From the NCBI GenBank assembly GCA_016839635.1, contig JAEOTV010000068.1:1-64000 (forward strand): a stretch of 64,000 bases of DNA, written 5' to 3'. This document shows, in pieces, positions 1 through 9,404 of this stretch. The notes under the pieces were generated by a model that was not told the DNA's origin, searched no databases, and worked only from the letters and a program-made list of their open reading frames with translations. The stretch's first letter is position 1. The number at the start of each line of letters is the position of its first letter. The DNA comes from Promethearchaeota archaeon (GTDB lineage Archaea; Asgardarchaeota; Lokiarchaeia; Sigynarchaeales; SOKP01). The position numbers and the translations under genes were made by a program.

Positions 1-153
1 ATTGTTTATTTGGCTTTCTACGGTTCAGAAGGATTAGAATTCTGGATTTTTATGGTAATCTTACTTAATTCTCTAACAAGTTTATGGGATTTATTAATTC
101 CTTACTTACTTGTATTTACAACTAAACTTGATAAAAAATTCGAAATTTGGTAA
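1..153 (+). CDS. C-terminal end of a membrane protein (5' truncated)
   Basis: The window opens inside an open frame that runs to a TAA at 151-153, giving the last 50 residues of a protein. The tail is strongly hydrophobic, with two likely membrane segments (roughly residues 1-27 and 28-44), and ends in a short charged stretch, KLDKKFEIW. It is an integral membrane protein fragment. I do not recognise the family from this piece. The next gene starts 85 nt downstream. Confidence 0.55.
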   Translation: MVYLAFYGSEGLEFWIFMVILLNSLTSLWDLLIPYLLVFTTKLDKKFEIW

Positions 154-238
154 TATAATTTTTTTTTTCCTTTTTTGATCTTGCTCGTGATTTTGGAATA
201 TTATTCAAATTTAAAATTTAGGAATAATTTTCATTGAT

Positions 239-1498
239 ATGGAACTTACAAAAGAGATACAAGAATTTTTGCTAAATGAAGCGTTAGAACGATTTTTAAG
301 GTATGTGAAAGTTTGGACTACTTCAGATGAGACTGTAGAGACTGTTCCCTCAACAAAAATCCAATTAGATCTTGGAAAGTTGTTAGTAGAGGAATTAAAA
401 AAGTTAGACCTTGAAGATATAATTCACGATGAATATGGATTTGTTTATGCTTATTTGCCACCAAGTAAAGGTTTTGAAAAGGCACAACTTATTGGTTTAT
501 TAGCTCATGTTGATACTTCACCAGCAGTGAGTGGAAAAGATGTAAAACCTGTAATTCATCGAAATTATAATGGAAAAGATATAAAATACACTCAAAATAA
601 GGATCTAGTTCTAAGCTTTGAAGATTCTCCCAATTTAGAAGATTATATAGGTCTTGATATAATTACTTCTGAAGGGGATACATTATTAGGCGCTGATAAT
701 AAAGCGGGAGTTGCTGAAATAATGGCCGCGTGTGCTGCATGGAAAAAATTCGATGAATTAAAGCATGGTCCAATAGTTATTTGTTTTACTACAGATGAAG
801 AGACTGGTTTAGGGATTGATAAAGCTGATTTAAAAAAGCTTCCTAAAATATGTTATACAGTTGATGGTGGTGAGATGGGTGAACTAGAATTTGAATGTTT
901 TGATGCTTGGTTAGCACTAACAAAATTTGTAGGGTTGAATGTACATCCTGGAAAAGCAAAGAATAAAATGATTAACGCAATACAAATTGCAAGTAGGTTT
1001 TTTAGTGAGCTTCCTGAATCTGAGTCACCTACACATACAGAGGAAAGAGAAGGGTTTTTCCATTTAACAAAACTCCAAGGAACCGCAGAAGAGGCTAACT
1101 CAAGAATGTTAATTAGAGATTTCATAGAAGAAAATAACCAAAGAAGGATGGACTATTTAAAAAATCTAAAGAATGCATATGAAATTCGTTATCCTGGATT
1201 AAAAATTGAGATTAATTTTAAACATCAATATCAAAACATGGCTAAATACCTAGAAAAAAAGCCAAAAGTTGTTAATTTAGCTAAACAAGCAATTGAAAAG
1301 GCGGGAGTGGAAGTTAAAATTAATCCTATAAGGGGAGGTACAGATGGAGCCCGTTTGAGTGCAAAGGGAATTCCAACACCAAATATTTTTTCTGGTGGGT
1401 TATTGTTTCACTCTAGAAAAGAGTACATCCCAACTTTAGCTTTACAAAAAGCATCTGAAGTTTTATTATTCTTAGCTGAGCTATGGACTCATCAATAA
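239..1498 (+). CDS. pepT: Peptidase T (tripeptide aminopeptidase), M20 family
   Basis: Cytosolic zinc aminopeptidase that removes the N-terminal residue from tripeptides in peptide turnover. At 419 residues it has the usual PepT length. The M20 metal-site pattern is complete: H90-x-D92 in GLLAHVDTSP, D153 in LGADNKAGVAEI, E187-E188 in TTDEETG, D209 in YTVDGGE, and a late His in the GGLLFHSRKEY segment. The substrate-carboxylate motif RGGTDGA lies near residue 366. The ATG start sits directly at the conserved N-terminus. It is transcribed alone: the downstream neighbour is a remnant on the other strand. Peptide use fits an archaeon living on proteinaceous substrates, which is an inference. Confidence 0.95.
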   Translation: MELTKEIQEFLLNEALERFLRYVKVWTTSDETVETVPSTKIQLDLGKLLVEELKKLDLEDIIHDEYGFVYAYLPPSKGFEKAQLIGLLAHVDTSPAVSGKDVKPVIHRNYNGKDIKYTQNKDLVLSFEDSPNLEDYIGLDIITSEGDTLLGADNKAGVAEIMAACAAWKKFDELKHGPIVICFTTDEETGLGIDKADLKKLPKICYTVDGGEMGELEFECFDAWLALTKFVGLNVHPGKAKNKMINAIQIASRFFSELPESESPTHTEEREGFFHLTKLQGTAEEANSRMLIRDFIEENNQRRMDYLKNLKNAYEIRYPGLKIEINFKHQYQNMAKYLEKKPKVVNLAKQAIEKAGVEVKINPIRGGTDGARLSAKGIPTPNIFSGGLLFHSRKEYIPTLALQKASEVLLFLAELWTHQ

Positions 1499-1515
1499 TA
1501 AATTTCTTTATACTT

Positions 1516-1740
1516 TTATTTTTTCAATCTTTTTATAGTAGCTAAGGCAATTTCTCCTTCCAAGTTTACACAATCTTTATACCGATCTTCCTTCCAAGAA
1601 ATATCCCATTCCTTCAAGAGGATTATAATAACTGTAAAAAATTGCACCAAATTTTATATTATTTTTATTACATTTAGTGGCTAAAACGTTAAGTTTTCCA
1701 TTTTCCATTGAAATACACCCGAAAGATTCAATTATTGAAT
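1516..1740 (-). pseudogene. Frameshifted remnant of a small unidentified protein
   Basis: Two overlapping minus-strand frames together look like one decayed gene. The first starts at the ATG at 1708-1706 (MENGKLNVLATKCNKNN), is preceded in frame by coding-like sequence (IESFGCIS), and stops after about 50 codons. The neighbouring frame carries a plausible C-terminus (WKEDRYKDCVNLEGEIALA...) ending at 1516. A shift near 1600 would join them. The family is unknown. The intergenic stretch 1499-1794 holds nothing else I can recognise. Confidence 0.3.
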
Positions 1741-1794
1741 GTATTTAATTATTTAGATAATAATTGGAATTATTCGCGATTTCTAGAAGGAAAT

Positions 1795-3018
1795 TTACTT
1801 TTGTATAATCTTTGAAAAATCAGTAATAGAAAATATTATAATGCACATAAATAATAGAATTGAAATATAGATAAAAGCCCAAAAAAACGAGAATAGATCA
1901 TAAATTAATCCAAAAATTATTGATTCACCAAGCGAAATTAGCCCTACAGAGAGGTAATAATACCCATATGCTCGCCCTCTTTTATTTTTACCTGCTAAAT
2001 CCGCTATATATGCTCTTGAGATTGGATCAACAGATGCTAAGTAGAACCCAAATAGGGCATAAATTATGATGATAAGAATAAAAGAAAAAATTGATGATTC
2101 AATTGGTATTGCTAAAAATACGCAAGAAAATAAGAGTATAGACAACCCACCAATAATTACTGGTTTACGACCAATCTTATCTGATAATGAGCCAGTAATA
2201 GGGGAAAATATCATATAAACGATGTTTGTTACCAAATAAAAGACAGGAATTAGAAAAATTAATCCAGGAGAAATATAAGCTGCAGATCTAGCTTGAAGGA
2301 AAGCAATGTCTAAGCTAGCAAATTCAATTACTCCAAGAATTATAATGAGTTTAATAAACTTTTTATCAATTTTATCTACTATAGGTTCTCTATAATATTT
2401 TAGCTTTGATTCATCTAACTTTGTAGGATCAACATCTTTAATGAATAGAAGCAAAATTATAGCACAAATTCCTGGGATAATTGAGAAAAAGATGATTTCA
2501 GAAAAGCTCCATGCCCAGAATAATAATAGAAAAGCTAGTAGTGAACCTACAACAGCCCCCAAAGTGTCCATTGCACGATGCATTCCAAAAGCTTTTCCTT
2601 TCTGAATCGCATAGTAAGATATTAATGTATCTCGAGAAGAAGTCCTAAGACCTTTACCAAATCTATCAATTGCTCTTAATCCAAGAACAAATTCCCATGA
2701 AGGGCTAAATCCAATGAATGGCTTAGAAAGATTAGATATAGTATATCCAGCTACGACAAAAGGCTTTCTTTTATTTATTTTATCACTCATCCAACCAGAT
2801 AATCCTTTTAATATGTTTGATATTGCTACTGTTAATCCCGTAATTAATCCCAAAATTAATCCTGTTCCACCTATTTCTAAAATAAAAAATGGGAGTATAC
2901 TTTGAATCATTTCACTAGAGATATCAGTAAAAAAAGAAACGAGACCCATTATAAAGACTGGAACTGAAACTCCTAAAATAAGTTTTAAACTGGGATGGGA
3001 GCTATCTTCTTCTACCAT
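1795..3018 (-). CDS. Major facilitator superfamily transporter
   Basis: Polytopic secondary transporter of 407 residues with about twelve hydrophobic segments. The MFS loop motif between TM2 and TM3 is visible as GWMSDKINKRKP (about residues 75-86), and the equivalent motif of the second half as GSLSDKIGRKPV (about 276-287). The motif RFGKGLRTSSRD near residues 118-129 resembles a subgroup of multidrug/unknown MFS carriers seen in many archaea and bacteria. The substrate cannot be told from sequence. It is a single gene, divergent from the coiled-coil gene at 3095 with under 80 nt between them, so the two promoters share that spacer. Confidence 0.85.
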   Translation of the reverse strand: MVEEDSSHPSLKLILGVSVPVFIMGLVSFFTDISSEMIQSILPFFILEIGGTGLILGLITGLTVAISNILKGLSGWMSDKINKRKPFVVAGYTISNLSKPFIGFSPSWEFVLGLRAIDRFGKGLRTSSRDTLISYYAIQKGKAFGMHRAMDTLGAVVGSLLAFLLLFWAWSFSEIIFFSIIPGICAIILLLFIKDVDPTKLDESKLKYYREPIVDKIDKKFIKLIIILGVIEFASLDIAFLQARSAAYISPGLIFLIPVFYLVTNIVYMIFSPITGSLSDKIGRKPVIIGGLSILLFSCVFLAIPIESSIFSFILIIIIYALFGFYLASVDPISRAYIADLAGKNKRGRAYGYYYLSVGLISLGESIIFGLIYDLFSFFWAFIYISILLFMCIIIFSITDFSKIIQK

Positions 3019-3094
3019 AATAAGAAAAATCTCAAAAGCCTTTTAATTGAATAAATATAATAAAAATAATTGAATAAAATATATTGTGATTCCA

Positions 3095-3781
3095 ATGTCT
3101 GAAGATGAAAAAACATTAAATGTTCTTGATAAAACAATTCAAGCTGCAGAATCAAGTTTTAAGGATTTCATTGATGTACTAGAGACTTCAAGAACTGCAT
3201 TACTAAAACTTGAAAGTGATAAAGAAGCATTAAGTAAAGCTAAAGAGACTCTTGAAAATGAAAAAAAGCTATTAGAAGGAGAAAAAAGTAAATTAGAAAG
3301 CGAGAAACAAAATTTAGAAAGAGAGAAAGTAAAATTAGAAGATGCAACAAAAAAACTTGAAATCGAGAAGCAAGAAAGAGACCAAAAAATTGGTTCTTTA
3401 ACAGAAGAGCAAATAAAATTGTTAGATGAATATCAAAAAGTTAAGGTTGAATTATCTAAATTTATGAAAGTAGCGGAGGAAGCAGAAGAAGCAGAATATG
3501 ATTTTGAGAGAGTTCGTGCCTTACTTTCTATTTATACTGTATTAGTTTCGGAGATATGGGCAGGACAAGCCCATTACAGGATACTTCTTACATTGCATGG
3601 AGATAAAGAAGTAATGACTAGAGATGAATTAAAAACAACACTAGGGATAGGTGGTGCTTTTGTGTTGCATTCTGTACAAGAATTAGCTAAAGTAGGGTTA
3701 GTAGAGTACGATATGGATACTAGTTCTGTTAAATTAATAAACCGATTATTTCCAAAAAAAGCATTAAAAGAAAAAAAGTAA
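3095..3781 (+). CDS. Coiled-coil protein with C-terminal winged-helix-like domain
   Basis: Unrecognised protein of 228 residues. About residues 25-130 form one long heptad-rich coiled coil, very rich in Glu and Lys. The last 90 residues look like a folded winged-helix domain (RILLTLHGDKEVMTRDELKT, then a putative recognition helix and the wing EYDMDTSSVKLI). I chose the ATG at 3095 rather than the in-frame GTG at 3086 because MSEDEK is a more natural start. It could be a DNA-binding protein that dimerises through the coil or an adaptor. Archaeal coiled-coil/wHTH proteins of this design exist, but I cannot name a family. It stands alone, divergent from the MFS gene. Confidence 0.7.
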   Translation: MSEDEKTLNVLDKTIQAAESSFKDFIDVLETSRTALLKLESDKEALSKAKETLENEKKLLEGEKSKLESEKQNLEREKVKLEDATKKLEIEKQERDQKIGSLTEEQIKLLDEYQKVKVELSKFMKVAEEAEEAEYDFERVRALLSIYTVLVSEIWAGQAHYRILLTLHGDKEVMTRDELKTTLGIGGAFVLHSVQELAKVGLVEYDMDTSSVKLINRLFPKKALKEKK

Positions 3782-3805
3782 AATTTCTTAAAACTTTCAA
3801 ATTTT

Positions 3806-4852
3806 TTATTTAGTAATAACCATCTCGTGAAGTGTATTTCCTTTTTCTACGTATGACTTCCCATCAATGGGTATATTAAGTTGAAATTTAGAATTTAATC
3901 GAAAATACCCTGGTTTTAATTTTAAGAGATTTTTCGCTAAGAAACGTGTAATGGGTCCTAGTTCATAAAGTAAATTATCAGCATCAATAATCTCTTGAAC
4001 TTCAAGGATAATGTCATAACGATTATCAAAATTAAATTTTAAAAATTTCGGATACTTATTTCCAGCTTTAGTATTATATTCAAAATTATCTTGCATTAAT
4101 TCATATTCACCGGTGCTAATAATTACTTTTTCATTTTTCGCTAACATTAGGACTTTAATTGGATACTCCTCCATTTTCTTATTACATTTAATGTATGCAA
4201 AAATAGCTGTATAATTATCAGAGTATATTCTTCCCCAATACCAATAGTCTATTATCATTGCAAAATTAAAATTTAACCAATTATGATCATGATAACCAAT
4301 ACCCTTTACCTGTATTGTTTCATTGTTAACCCTAATAGTTCCTTCAACGCCTGCTCGAGGTAGAGCTACAACCCAGCCAAATTGATTTGACTTTCCAAAC
4401 TCAATATAGCCTTTTCCAGGCTTCCAACCATGGACTTGAGCAGTATATTTTAAATGAAGTCCAAATTCACCTTCATCTAGGAAAATTTCGTAGGTTGGTA
4501 ATTCTTTGTTAGAATAATCAACTTTAATATAATTTCTACCAATTTGAACATTTGGTAAATCCTGAGAAGCGATAAGATCAGAATGGAGGTAATCTATTAC
4601 ATTCTGAGTTTTTTCTCCATTTGGTTTATAAATCGTAATCTCTACACCAGTTTTGCCAGTTCTTTCGTGTTTTGCTCGAAAAAATCCAACTACAGTATAC
4701 CCATTATCAAGACGAGCATCAAAATACCACCATTCTCTAGTTGCTTTCTTTTTCATATCAATGTGTAAAGCATCATCTTTAGGTTGGATTGGTTTAATTT
4801 CACCATCGTTTCTACCTGGACCCAACCAAGCCTCTTTAATTTTTGTACTCAT
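3806..4852 (-). CDS. CrtC/AttH-like lipocalin-fold protein
   Basis: Protein of 348 residues with the N-terminal hallmark of the CrtC/AttH family, TREWWYFDARLDNGY (residues 38-52), and a second family block around GIGYHDHNWLNFNF (near 185-198). Members include carotenoid 1,2-hydratase and Diels-Alderase-like enzymes, with two lipocalin-like beta barrels that bind hydrophobic ligands. There is no signal peptide, so it is probably cytosolic or membrane-associated. It lies upstream of, and in the same direction as, no close gene, but 41 nt downstream of the SCP2-like gene, with which it may form an operon. The neighbours suggest a lipid or isoprenoid substrate; the exact reaction is not predictable. 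Confidence 0.75.
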   Translation of the reverse strand: MSTKIKEAWLGPGRNDGEIKPIQPKDDALHIDMKKKATREWWYFDARLDNGYTVVGFFRAKHERTGKTGVEITIYKPNGEKTQNVIDYLHSDLIASQDLPNVQIGRNYIKVDYSNKELPTYEIFLDEGEFGLHLKYTAQVHGWKPGKGYIEFGKSNQFGWVVALPRAGVEGTIRVNNETIQVKGIGYHDHNWLNFNFAMIIDYWYWGRIYSDNYTAIFAYIKCNKKMEEYPIKVLMLAKNEKVIISTGEYELMQDNFEYNTKAGNKYPKFLKFNFDNRYDIILEVQEIIDADNLLYELGPITRFLAKNLLKLKPGYFRLNSKFQLNIPIDGKSYVEKGNTLHEMVITK

Positions 4853-4893
4853 AATTATTTTCTATCTTAATTCTTTTCTTTTATAAATTTAAT

Positions 4894-5310
4894 TTACCCA
4901 TCATAAATCGTTAAAAATCTAAACATTTTCAATAAAATAAGCAATTTTCTAATTCCACGCATTTTTACTTTACGAGTGACCCACTTTTTTGCAACTCCAA
5001 TTAGCGAAAGCCGATTCATAGCAATAGCAAGGAAAGTTTGGGTATCCATCTCTAAAAATCCATTCCATCCTACTTTTTTCTTCTTCAAATTGACTTCTGG
5101 TTTATTTGGAATACTTTCTACTTTTACAAATCCACGATCAATTACAATTAAAGCCGCATTATTTAAGTTTGAAGCATTTAAGAGGATCTTCGTATTAACA
5201 TTTCCAAATTTTTCTCGAAAACTCTTATTGTCATTTAAAGGTGTGAGAATACTATTTATTAGTATTGCAAAACCTTTTATTTTTTTATTTTCTTGGTTTG
5301 ATTCTGTCAT
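4894..5310 (-). CDS. SCP2-like sterol/lipid-carrier domain protein
   Basis: Small protein of 138 residues resembling the SCP2 lipid-transfer fold. Supporting blocks are a central beta region (AALIVIDRGFVKVES) and a C-terminal segment with MDTQTFLAIAMNRLS followed by a basic amphipathic stretch and the tail FRFLTIY. SCP2 domains form a hydrophobic tunnel for fatty acyl or isoprenoid ligands. It lies between the CrtC-like gene and the FAD oxidase gene on the same strand, with short gaps on both sides, so it likely belongs to one transcript with the 8207-to-3806 minus-strand genes. Assignment to the family is moderately sure; the ligand is unknown. Confidence 0.65.
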   Translation of the reverse strand: MTESNQENKKIKGFAILINSILTPLNDNKSFREKFGNVNTKILLNASNLNNAALIVIDRGFVKVESIPNKPEVNLKKKKVGWNGFLEMDTQTFLAIAMNRLSLIGVAKKWVTRKVKMRGIRKLLILLKMFRFLTIYDG

Positions 5311-5333
5311 GATATAATTCTTGAATCATTTTC

Positions 5334-6902
5334 TTATTCATTTATGGCTGATATGTAAAACCCAGAATCAGATATATTATTTGGGTCAAATTTTTCTTTA
5401 ATTTTTCTTAACCAGATATGATAATTGGACATATGAGGTCCGAATAACTCATGCATACGGTTACCTTCAACGAAGAATGGAGCACCAAGATGTTTTAGTA
5501 AATCTATTTGATTACTTTTATCCATATATTCAGCCATTCCTTCAACACTATTCGCGTCAGTTTGATCAAACATAGTAGGGGATTCCATATGAAAATAGTG
5601 CCCTGACTCATATGAAGTCATCCATGTTCCCTCTCCAAAATCGTTAACAATTGCCTTCTTCTTGATAAATTCTTGCTTTAAAGGAATATTTGATTTTGTA
5701 CTCCGAAGGCATACAGCTGCTGTATCTGCTACTCCCTTAGAAGACTGAAAACCTCCAGTAGCTATAAAACCATGTAATCCTAAATTCGATCGAAGAGCTT
5801 CAGCATAAAATATAGGATTAGGAGTATATATTTTTCCGATTATGTTTTCTAGTTTAAACTTCTTAAGTATAAGTGCCATTACCTTTTGCTTATATGCAAA
5901 TTCTCGCTTTGTACGGGCTGTTATCATTACAACTAATGGAGCTTTCATTTGACCTATTGGTATTTTATCCATTAAGCTTTCAATTGACTCAGAAAAAATT
6001 GCCATCACTGCAAATCCAGATAGATAACTGCAAATAAAAGAAATTTCTTCCTCTTCCACACCCAACATAACATTTTCGAGTTTCTTGAATTTTTTACAAT
6101 CCAAAACATATAATTTCATATAATTAGGGACATCAAAATCATAGTTGGGAGAATATCCTCTAACTTTGAAATCTGTATTACACGGGTATGGGAATAATTT
6201 TACCGCAACTTTAGTAAAAACTCCGAGTCCAGATTTTGTGCCCGCCCAGCCTCTCATGATACCTCTTAAGGATGGTCCTGGTCCATCTCCATGGAACCAA
6301 TCAGGATTGTTTTTTAGACCATAAGATCCTAATTTCATAATCTCTCCATCTGGTAATATCCATTCTACAGCTAAAACGTTTCTAGCACTATGTCCTGTAG
6401 AAGGAGATGTAAAACCCGGACCATTCATGCTCGTAGCACTAGCTAATGGAGAGACCATTGGACCTGCCCCTGGCATGTGAATTGTTAAATCGTATTTCAT
6501 AGTTTCAACTTGTAGTTGTGCACCACTTACATATGGTTCTATTACAGCATAAAGATTTTTTTCATCAATTTTTATAATTTTATTCATCCTACGCATGTCA
6601 AAAATAATACAGTTATCAGTAGAAGGCTGATTCCATGGTCCTAACCCTGTAGATTGGATCTTTATTTGTATCTTGTATTTATTGCACAATTTTACAATTT
6701 TTTGTACTTCTTCTGTTGATGAAGGGAGAATAACTGCTTTTGGTATAGGGGAAAAAGGAATTGGTTCTTTATCATCCATATAATTAACAATCTCCATACA
6801 CCAATTATAGGCATACACGTTGGTTATAACATCACCATCATCAATGTTACCCACACCAACAATGTCTTCAAATTCTTTAAAGATTGCTCGCTCCAGAACC
6901 AT
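5334..6902 (-). CDS. GlcD-type FAD-linked oxidase
   Basis: Flavoenzyme of 522 residues of the VAO/PCMH family. The FAD-binding half shows the usual start PKAVILPSSTEEVQKIVKLC (about 58-77), then MNKIIKIDEKNLYAVIEPYV and the glycine-rich flavin segment PLASATSMNGPGFTSPSTGH. The C-terminal FAD-linked oxidase half ends with FDPNNISDSGFY. Relatives oxidise 2-hydroxyacids such as glycolate or D-lactate, or alkylglycerone-type substrates. The ATG immediately follows the stop of the CCG iron-sulfur gene (0 nt gap), which indicates translational coupling and an oxidase complex that passes electrons to the Fe-S subunit. The substrate is not determined. Confidence 0.88.
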   Translation of the reverse strand: MVLERAIFKEFEDIVGVGNIDDGDVITNVYAYNWCMEIVNYMDDKEPIPFSPIPKAVILPSSTEEVQKIVKLCNKYKIQIKIQSTGLGPWNQPSTDNCIIFDMRRMNKIIKIDEKNLYAVIEPYVSGAQLQVETMKYDLTIHMPGAGPMVSPLASATSMNGPGFTSPSTGHSARNVLAVEWILPDGEIMKLGSYGLKNNPDWFHGDGPGPSLRGIMRGWAGTKSGLGVFTKVAVKLFPYPCNTDFKVRGYSPNYDFDVPNYMKLYVLDCKKFKKLENVMLGVEEEEISFICSYLSGFAVMAIFSESIESLMDKIPIGQMKAPLVVMITARTKREFAYKQKVMALILKKFKLENIIGKIYTPNPIFYAEALRSNLGLHGFIATGGFQSSKGVADTAAVCLRSTKSNIPLKQEFIKKKAIVNDFGEGTWMTSYESGHYFHMESPTMFDQTDANSVEGMAEYMDKSNQIDLLKHLGAPFFVEGNRMHELFGPHMSNYHIWLRKIKEKFDPNNISDSGFYISAINE

Positions 6903-8207
6903 TTATGTAACCTCTTTTGATAATTCTTTAACAGATTTAGGTTGTGAATCTAGTGCCATTAATAGTAACTCGCTTATATCAAGAACTCTTAAATTCGATC
7001 CCTTGTCAACTATTCCATCATTTAAATTTGTTGAGCAAAAAGGACAAGCGGATGATACTATTTCTGCTCCCGTATCTTCAGCTTCTTCAATCCGGGTTTT
7101 AGCCGTTTTAAGAGCAAATTCTGGGAAAGCTGATTTTACACCTCCTCCAGCACCACAACAATATGAATATTCTTTTATCCGTTCCATTTCTACGAAATTG
7201 AGCCTTGGTATTTTATTTAGTAAATTCCGTGGAGAATCATAAATTCCATATTGTCCACATCTTTTTATTTTTTCAGGCATATTAATAGAAACAAGAGGCA
7301 TCATTTGTAATGCATCCCCGTCCCATTCTTCATATGGTTCAGAATTACGCCCTAAATGACAAGGATCATGATAAGTTACTGTTAATGGCACTTCCTTTGT
7401 CAAATTTAATTGTCTGGTATCGAGTAATTCATTAAATAATTCCGTGGTATGAAGAATTTTGAAATCATATTTTCTTTCTAAAGGATAATCAACTTTAAAT
7501 GTGTCATAACATCCCGCACAACTGAAAACCACTGTTTCTATTTCTTCTTTCTCAATAATATCAAGATTTTTGTTTATTTGGTCTATAAATGTATTTTTAT
7601 CTCCAGTTCTCAAGATAGGACTTCCACAGCAATATTCGCAGTCACTAAGAATATTAAATGGATAATTTGCAGCATTCAATACACGAGCAGTAGCTATTGC
7701 TATTTCTTTTCTCCTATACGATGAGGTACACCCTACAAAATACAATGTCTTTGCTTTAGGATCAATTTTGATATCATCTGGTACCCACTCTAACCTCTTT
7801 TCATGAGGTTCATTATATGGATTATTATTGCTTTTTATGGATTCAATATATTGTTGCTGTTTTGGCATTGGTCCATATCCTAAAGAAACCAATTTTTCTC
7901 GGAGCTTAATTATAATTTCAAGTGGTTCAAGAGTATTTAGAAACTTACAGGAAATAGCACAACCACCACATTCAGTGCATCTATAAACTATTTCTATTAA
8001 TTCTTGAGATGGCTCAAGTCGCCCCATTTCTAGCGCCAAAGCAATTATTATACGTCCTCCCCCACTATATGCATGAAAATTGAACATATCTATTGAAGGA
8101 CAAATTGTAGCGTACTTTTGGCTTTTTATTTGAAGTTGTGGTATCCACTTACAAATTGAGCAACGCAAGCAGCGTTTAATCATCTGGTTATATTCTTGCT
8201 CATTCAA
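6903..8207 (-). CDS. GlpC/HdrD-type Fe-S oxidoreductase with two CCG domains
   Basis: Electron-transfer subunit of 434 residues. The N-terminus carries two [4Fe-4S] ferredoxin motifs: C13, C16, C19, C36 and C77, C80, C83, C87. Two cysteine-rich CCG domains follow, with CEYCCGSPIL (first) and YSYCCGAGGG plus SACPFCSTNL (second). Such proteins take electrons from GlcD-type flavoproteins and deliver them to quinones, heterodisulfide or ferredoxin. The first cluster is unusual in spacing, with 16 residues before its fourth Cys. The start is a TTG at 8207; ATG at 8183 is an alternative but would trim the region before C13 closely. It heads the likely operon with the FAD oxidase, SCP2-like and CrtC-like genes. 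Confidence 0.88.
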   Translation of the reverse strand: MNEQEYNQMIKRCLRCSICKWIPQLQIKSQKYATICPSIDMFNFHAYSGGGRIIIALALEMGRLEPSQELIEIVYRCTECGGCAISCKFLNTLEPLEIIIKLREKLVSLGYGPMPKQQQYIESIKSNNNPYNEPHEKRLEWVPDDIKIDPKAKTLYFVGCTSSYRRKEIAIATARVLNAANYPFNILSDCEYCCGSPILRTGDKNTFIDQINKNLDIIEKEEIETVVFSCAGCYDTFKVDYPLERKYDFKILHTTELFNELLDTRQLNLTKEVPLTVTYHDPCHLGRNSEPYEEWDGDALQMMPLVSINMPEKIKRCGQYGIYDSPRNLLNKIPRLNFVEMERIKEYSYCCGAGGGVKSAFPEFALKTAKTRIEEAEDTGAEIVSSACPFCSTNLNDGIVDKGSNLRVLDISELLLMALDSQPKSVKELSKEVT

Positions 8208-8369
8208 TAAAGTATAAAATCCCCTTTTAATAAGATAAAGCTACCTTAAAATAAATCTTTTATCTCAACAGTGATGAATCAAATAAAATGATATCTATTA
8301 AGAAATTGAATAGTATGCTTTAAATTATAAAAATTTACATATAAAGAACGTATATTAGGAATTAGAATT

Positions 8370-9257
8370 TTAAACTATTTGCGAAAGCTCTTCCCAATAT
8401 TGCTTTATATTCCAGTCTCTTTTTGCCTTAATGTTAAAAGCAATTTTTTTTAAGATATCTCTAATTCTTTCAGAATTTAGATAATGAAAATTTGGTGTTA
8501 TCGCACACACCATAAATGTTCCCTTTCCACTTTTAGGAGCTATTACTGCATTTTCTTCTGTTTTATCTATCAAGCCATATGCATCAATTAGATCTTTAAC
8601 AATCCTCATAATAAATTGGTTTTTCTCAAGAACTTGTTCAAATTCATATATTTTTATTAAAGTAGAATACAGTTGAGTTGTAAGCTCTTCAAGATTAAGT
8701 GAAGGGATTAAGTTTTTAGGAAAGAAATCTAATATTACAGGCCCCTTTCCATCATCCCAACTCAGATAAAAGATATAGTAAAAATCTGCTTTACTAAGTG
8801 TTTCAAGAGAAGGTTCTTCGTACTTTAAAATTTCCTTGAGCTTTTCCTCAAGTAATTTAGAGCTTTTTTTAATTTCTTTACTTTCTTTAATTTTCTTTGA
8901 AATTTTATCTAATAATGCCATTGGACTAAATGGTTTAGTAATGTAATCATCTGCACCAAGCATTTTTCCAAATCTCACATCATCAGGTTGAGTTTTACCA
9001 GATAGAAAGAAAAAAGGAATTCTTGACCACTCTGTTTTTTCTGACACTCTCATATAAAAATCATATCCATCTAATAATGGCATTAGAATGTCTGAAATTA
9101 TTATATCTGGAGGATTTTCAAGATTTGAGAGAACTTCCAGCCCTTCTTTTCCATTTGATGCAGATACGAGGTCATAATCATTCATTTCTAAGAATATCTT
9201 AAAATTTCTTACAAGTACTTCATCATCTTCAACTAAAAATACAAGTGGTTTCATCAT
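8370..9257 (-). CDS. Response regulator with C-terminal longin-like sensor domain
   Basis: Protein of 295 residues. Residues 1-120 are a complete CheY-like receiver: acidic pocket D11-D12, phosphoacceptor D56 in IIISDILMP, switch residue S86, and K108-P109. After a charged helical linker (about 118-160) comes a second domain (about 163-295) beginning YYIFYLSWDDGKGPVILDFFP. This layout (hydrophobic strand, acidic turn, G-P, strand, proline) is what longin/roadblock-like regulators of small GTPases show in archaea. There is no DNA-binding domain. No histidine kinase lies in the window. The output could be binding a GTPase or kinase; that is inference. It is flanked by the two FAD-oxidase units. 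Confidence 0.8.
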   Translation of the reverse strand: MMKPLVFLVEDDEVLVRNFKIFLEMNDYDLVSASNGKEGLEVLSNLENPPDIIISDILMPLLDGYDFYMRVSEKTEWSRIPFFFLSGKTQPDDVRFGKMLGADDYITKPFSPMALLDKISKKIKESKEIKKSSKLLEEKLKEILKYEEPSLETLSKADFYYIFYLSWDDGKGPVILDFFPKNLIPSLNLEELTTQLYSTLIKIYEFEQVLEKNQFIMRIVKDLIDAYGLIDKTEENAVIAPKSGKGTFMVCAITPNFHYLNSERIRDILKKIAFNIKAKRDWNIKQYWEELSQIV

Positions 9258-9404
9258 TACAAACTCATTTATTTAATATTGAAATTATTGATTCTCACCT
9301 ATAATAAAAATAGAAATATTTAATATTTATGAAAACGAAAATGAGTCAAAAATCATTCCCAGACATTCAAAAATTATGGTTTTTTGATTTTTATTTTGAT
9401 TTTT

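Noticed and set aside
853..1125. Open frame on the minus strand inside pepT
   Set aside because: It lies wholly within a conserved enzyme gene, has no domain or ribosome-binding support, and is a shadow frame.
3240..3480. Repeated GAAA/AAAGAA-rich DNA that could be read as a tandem repeat
   Set aside because: It is the codon pattern of a Lys/Glu coiled coil in the protein at 3095-3781, with no exact repeat unit.
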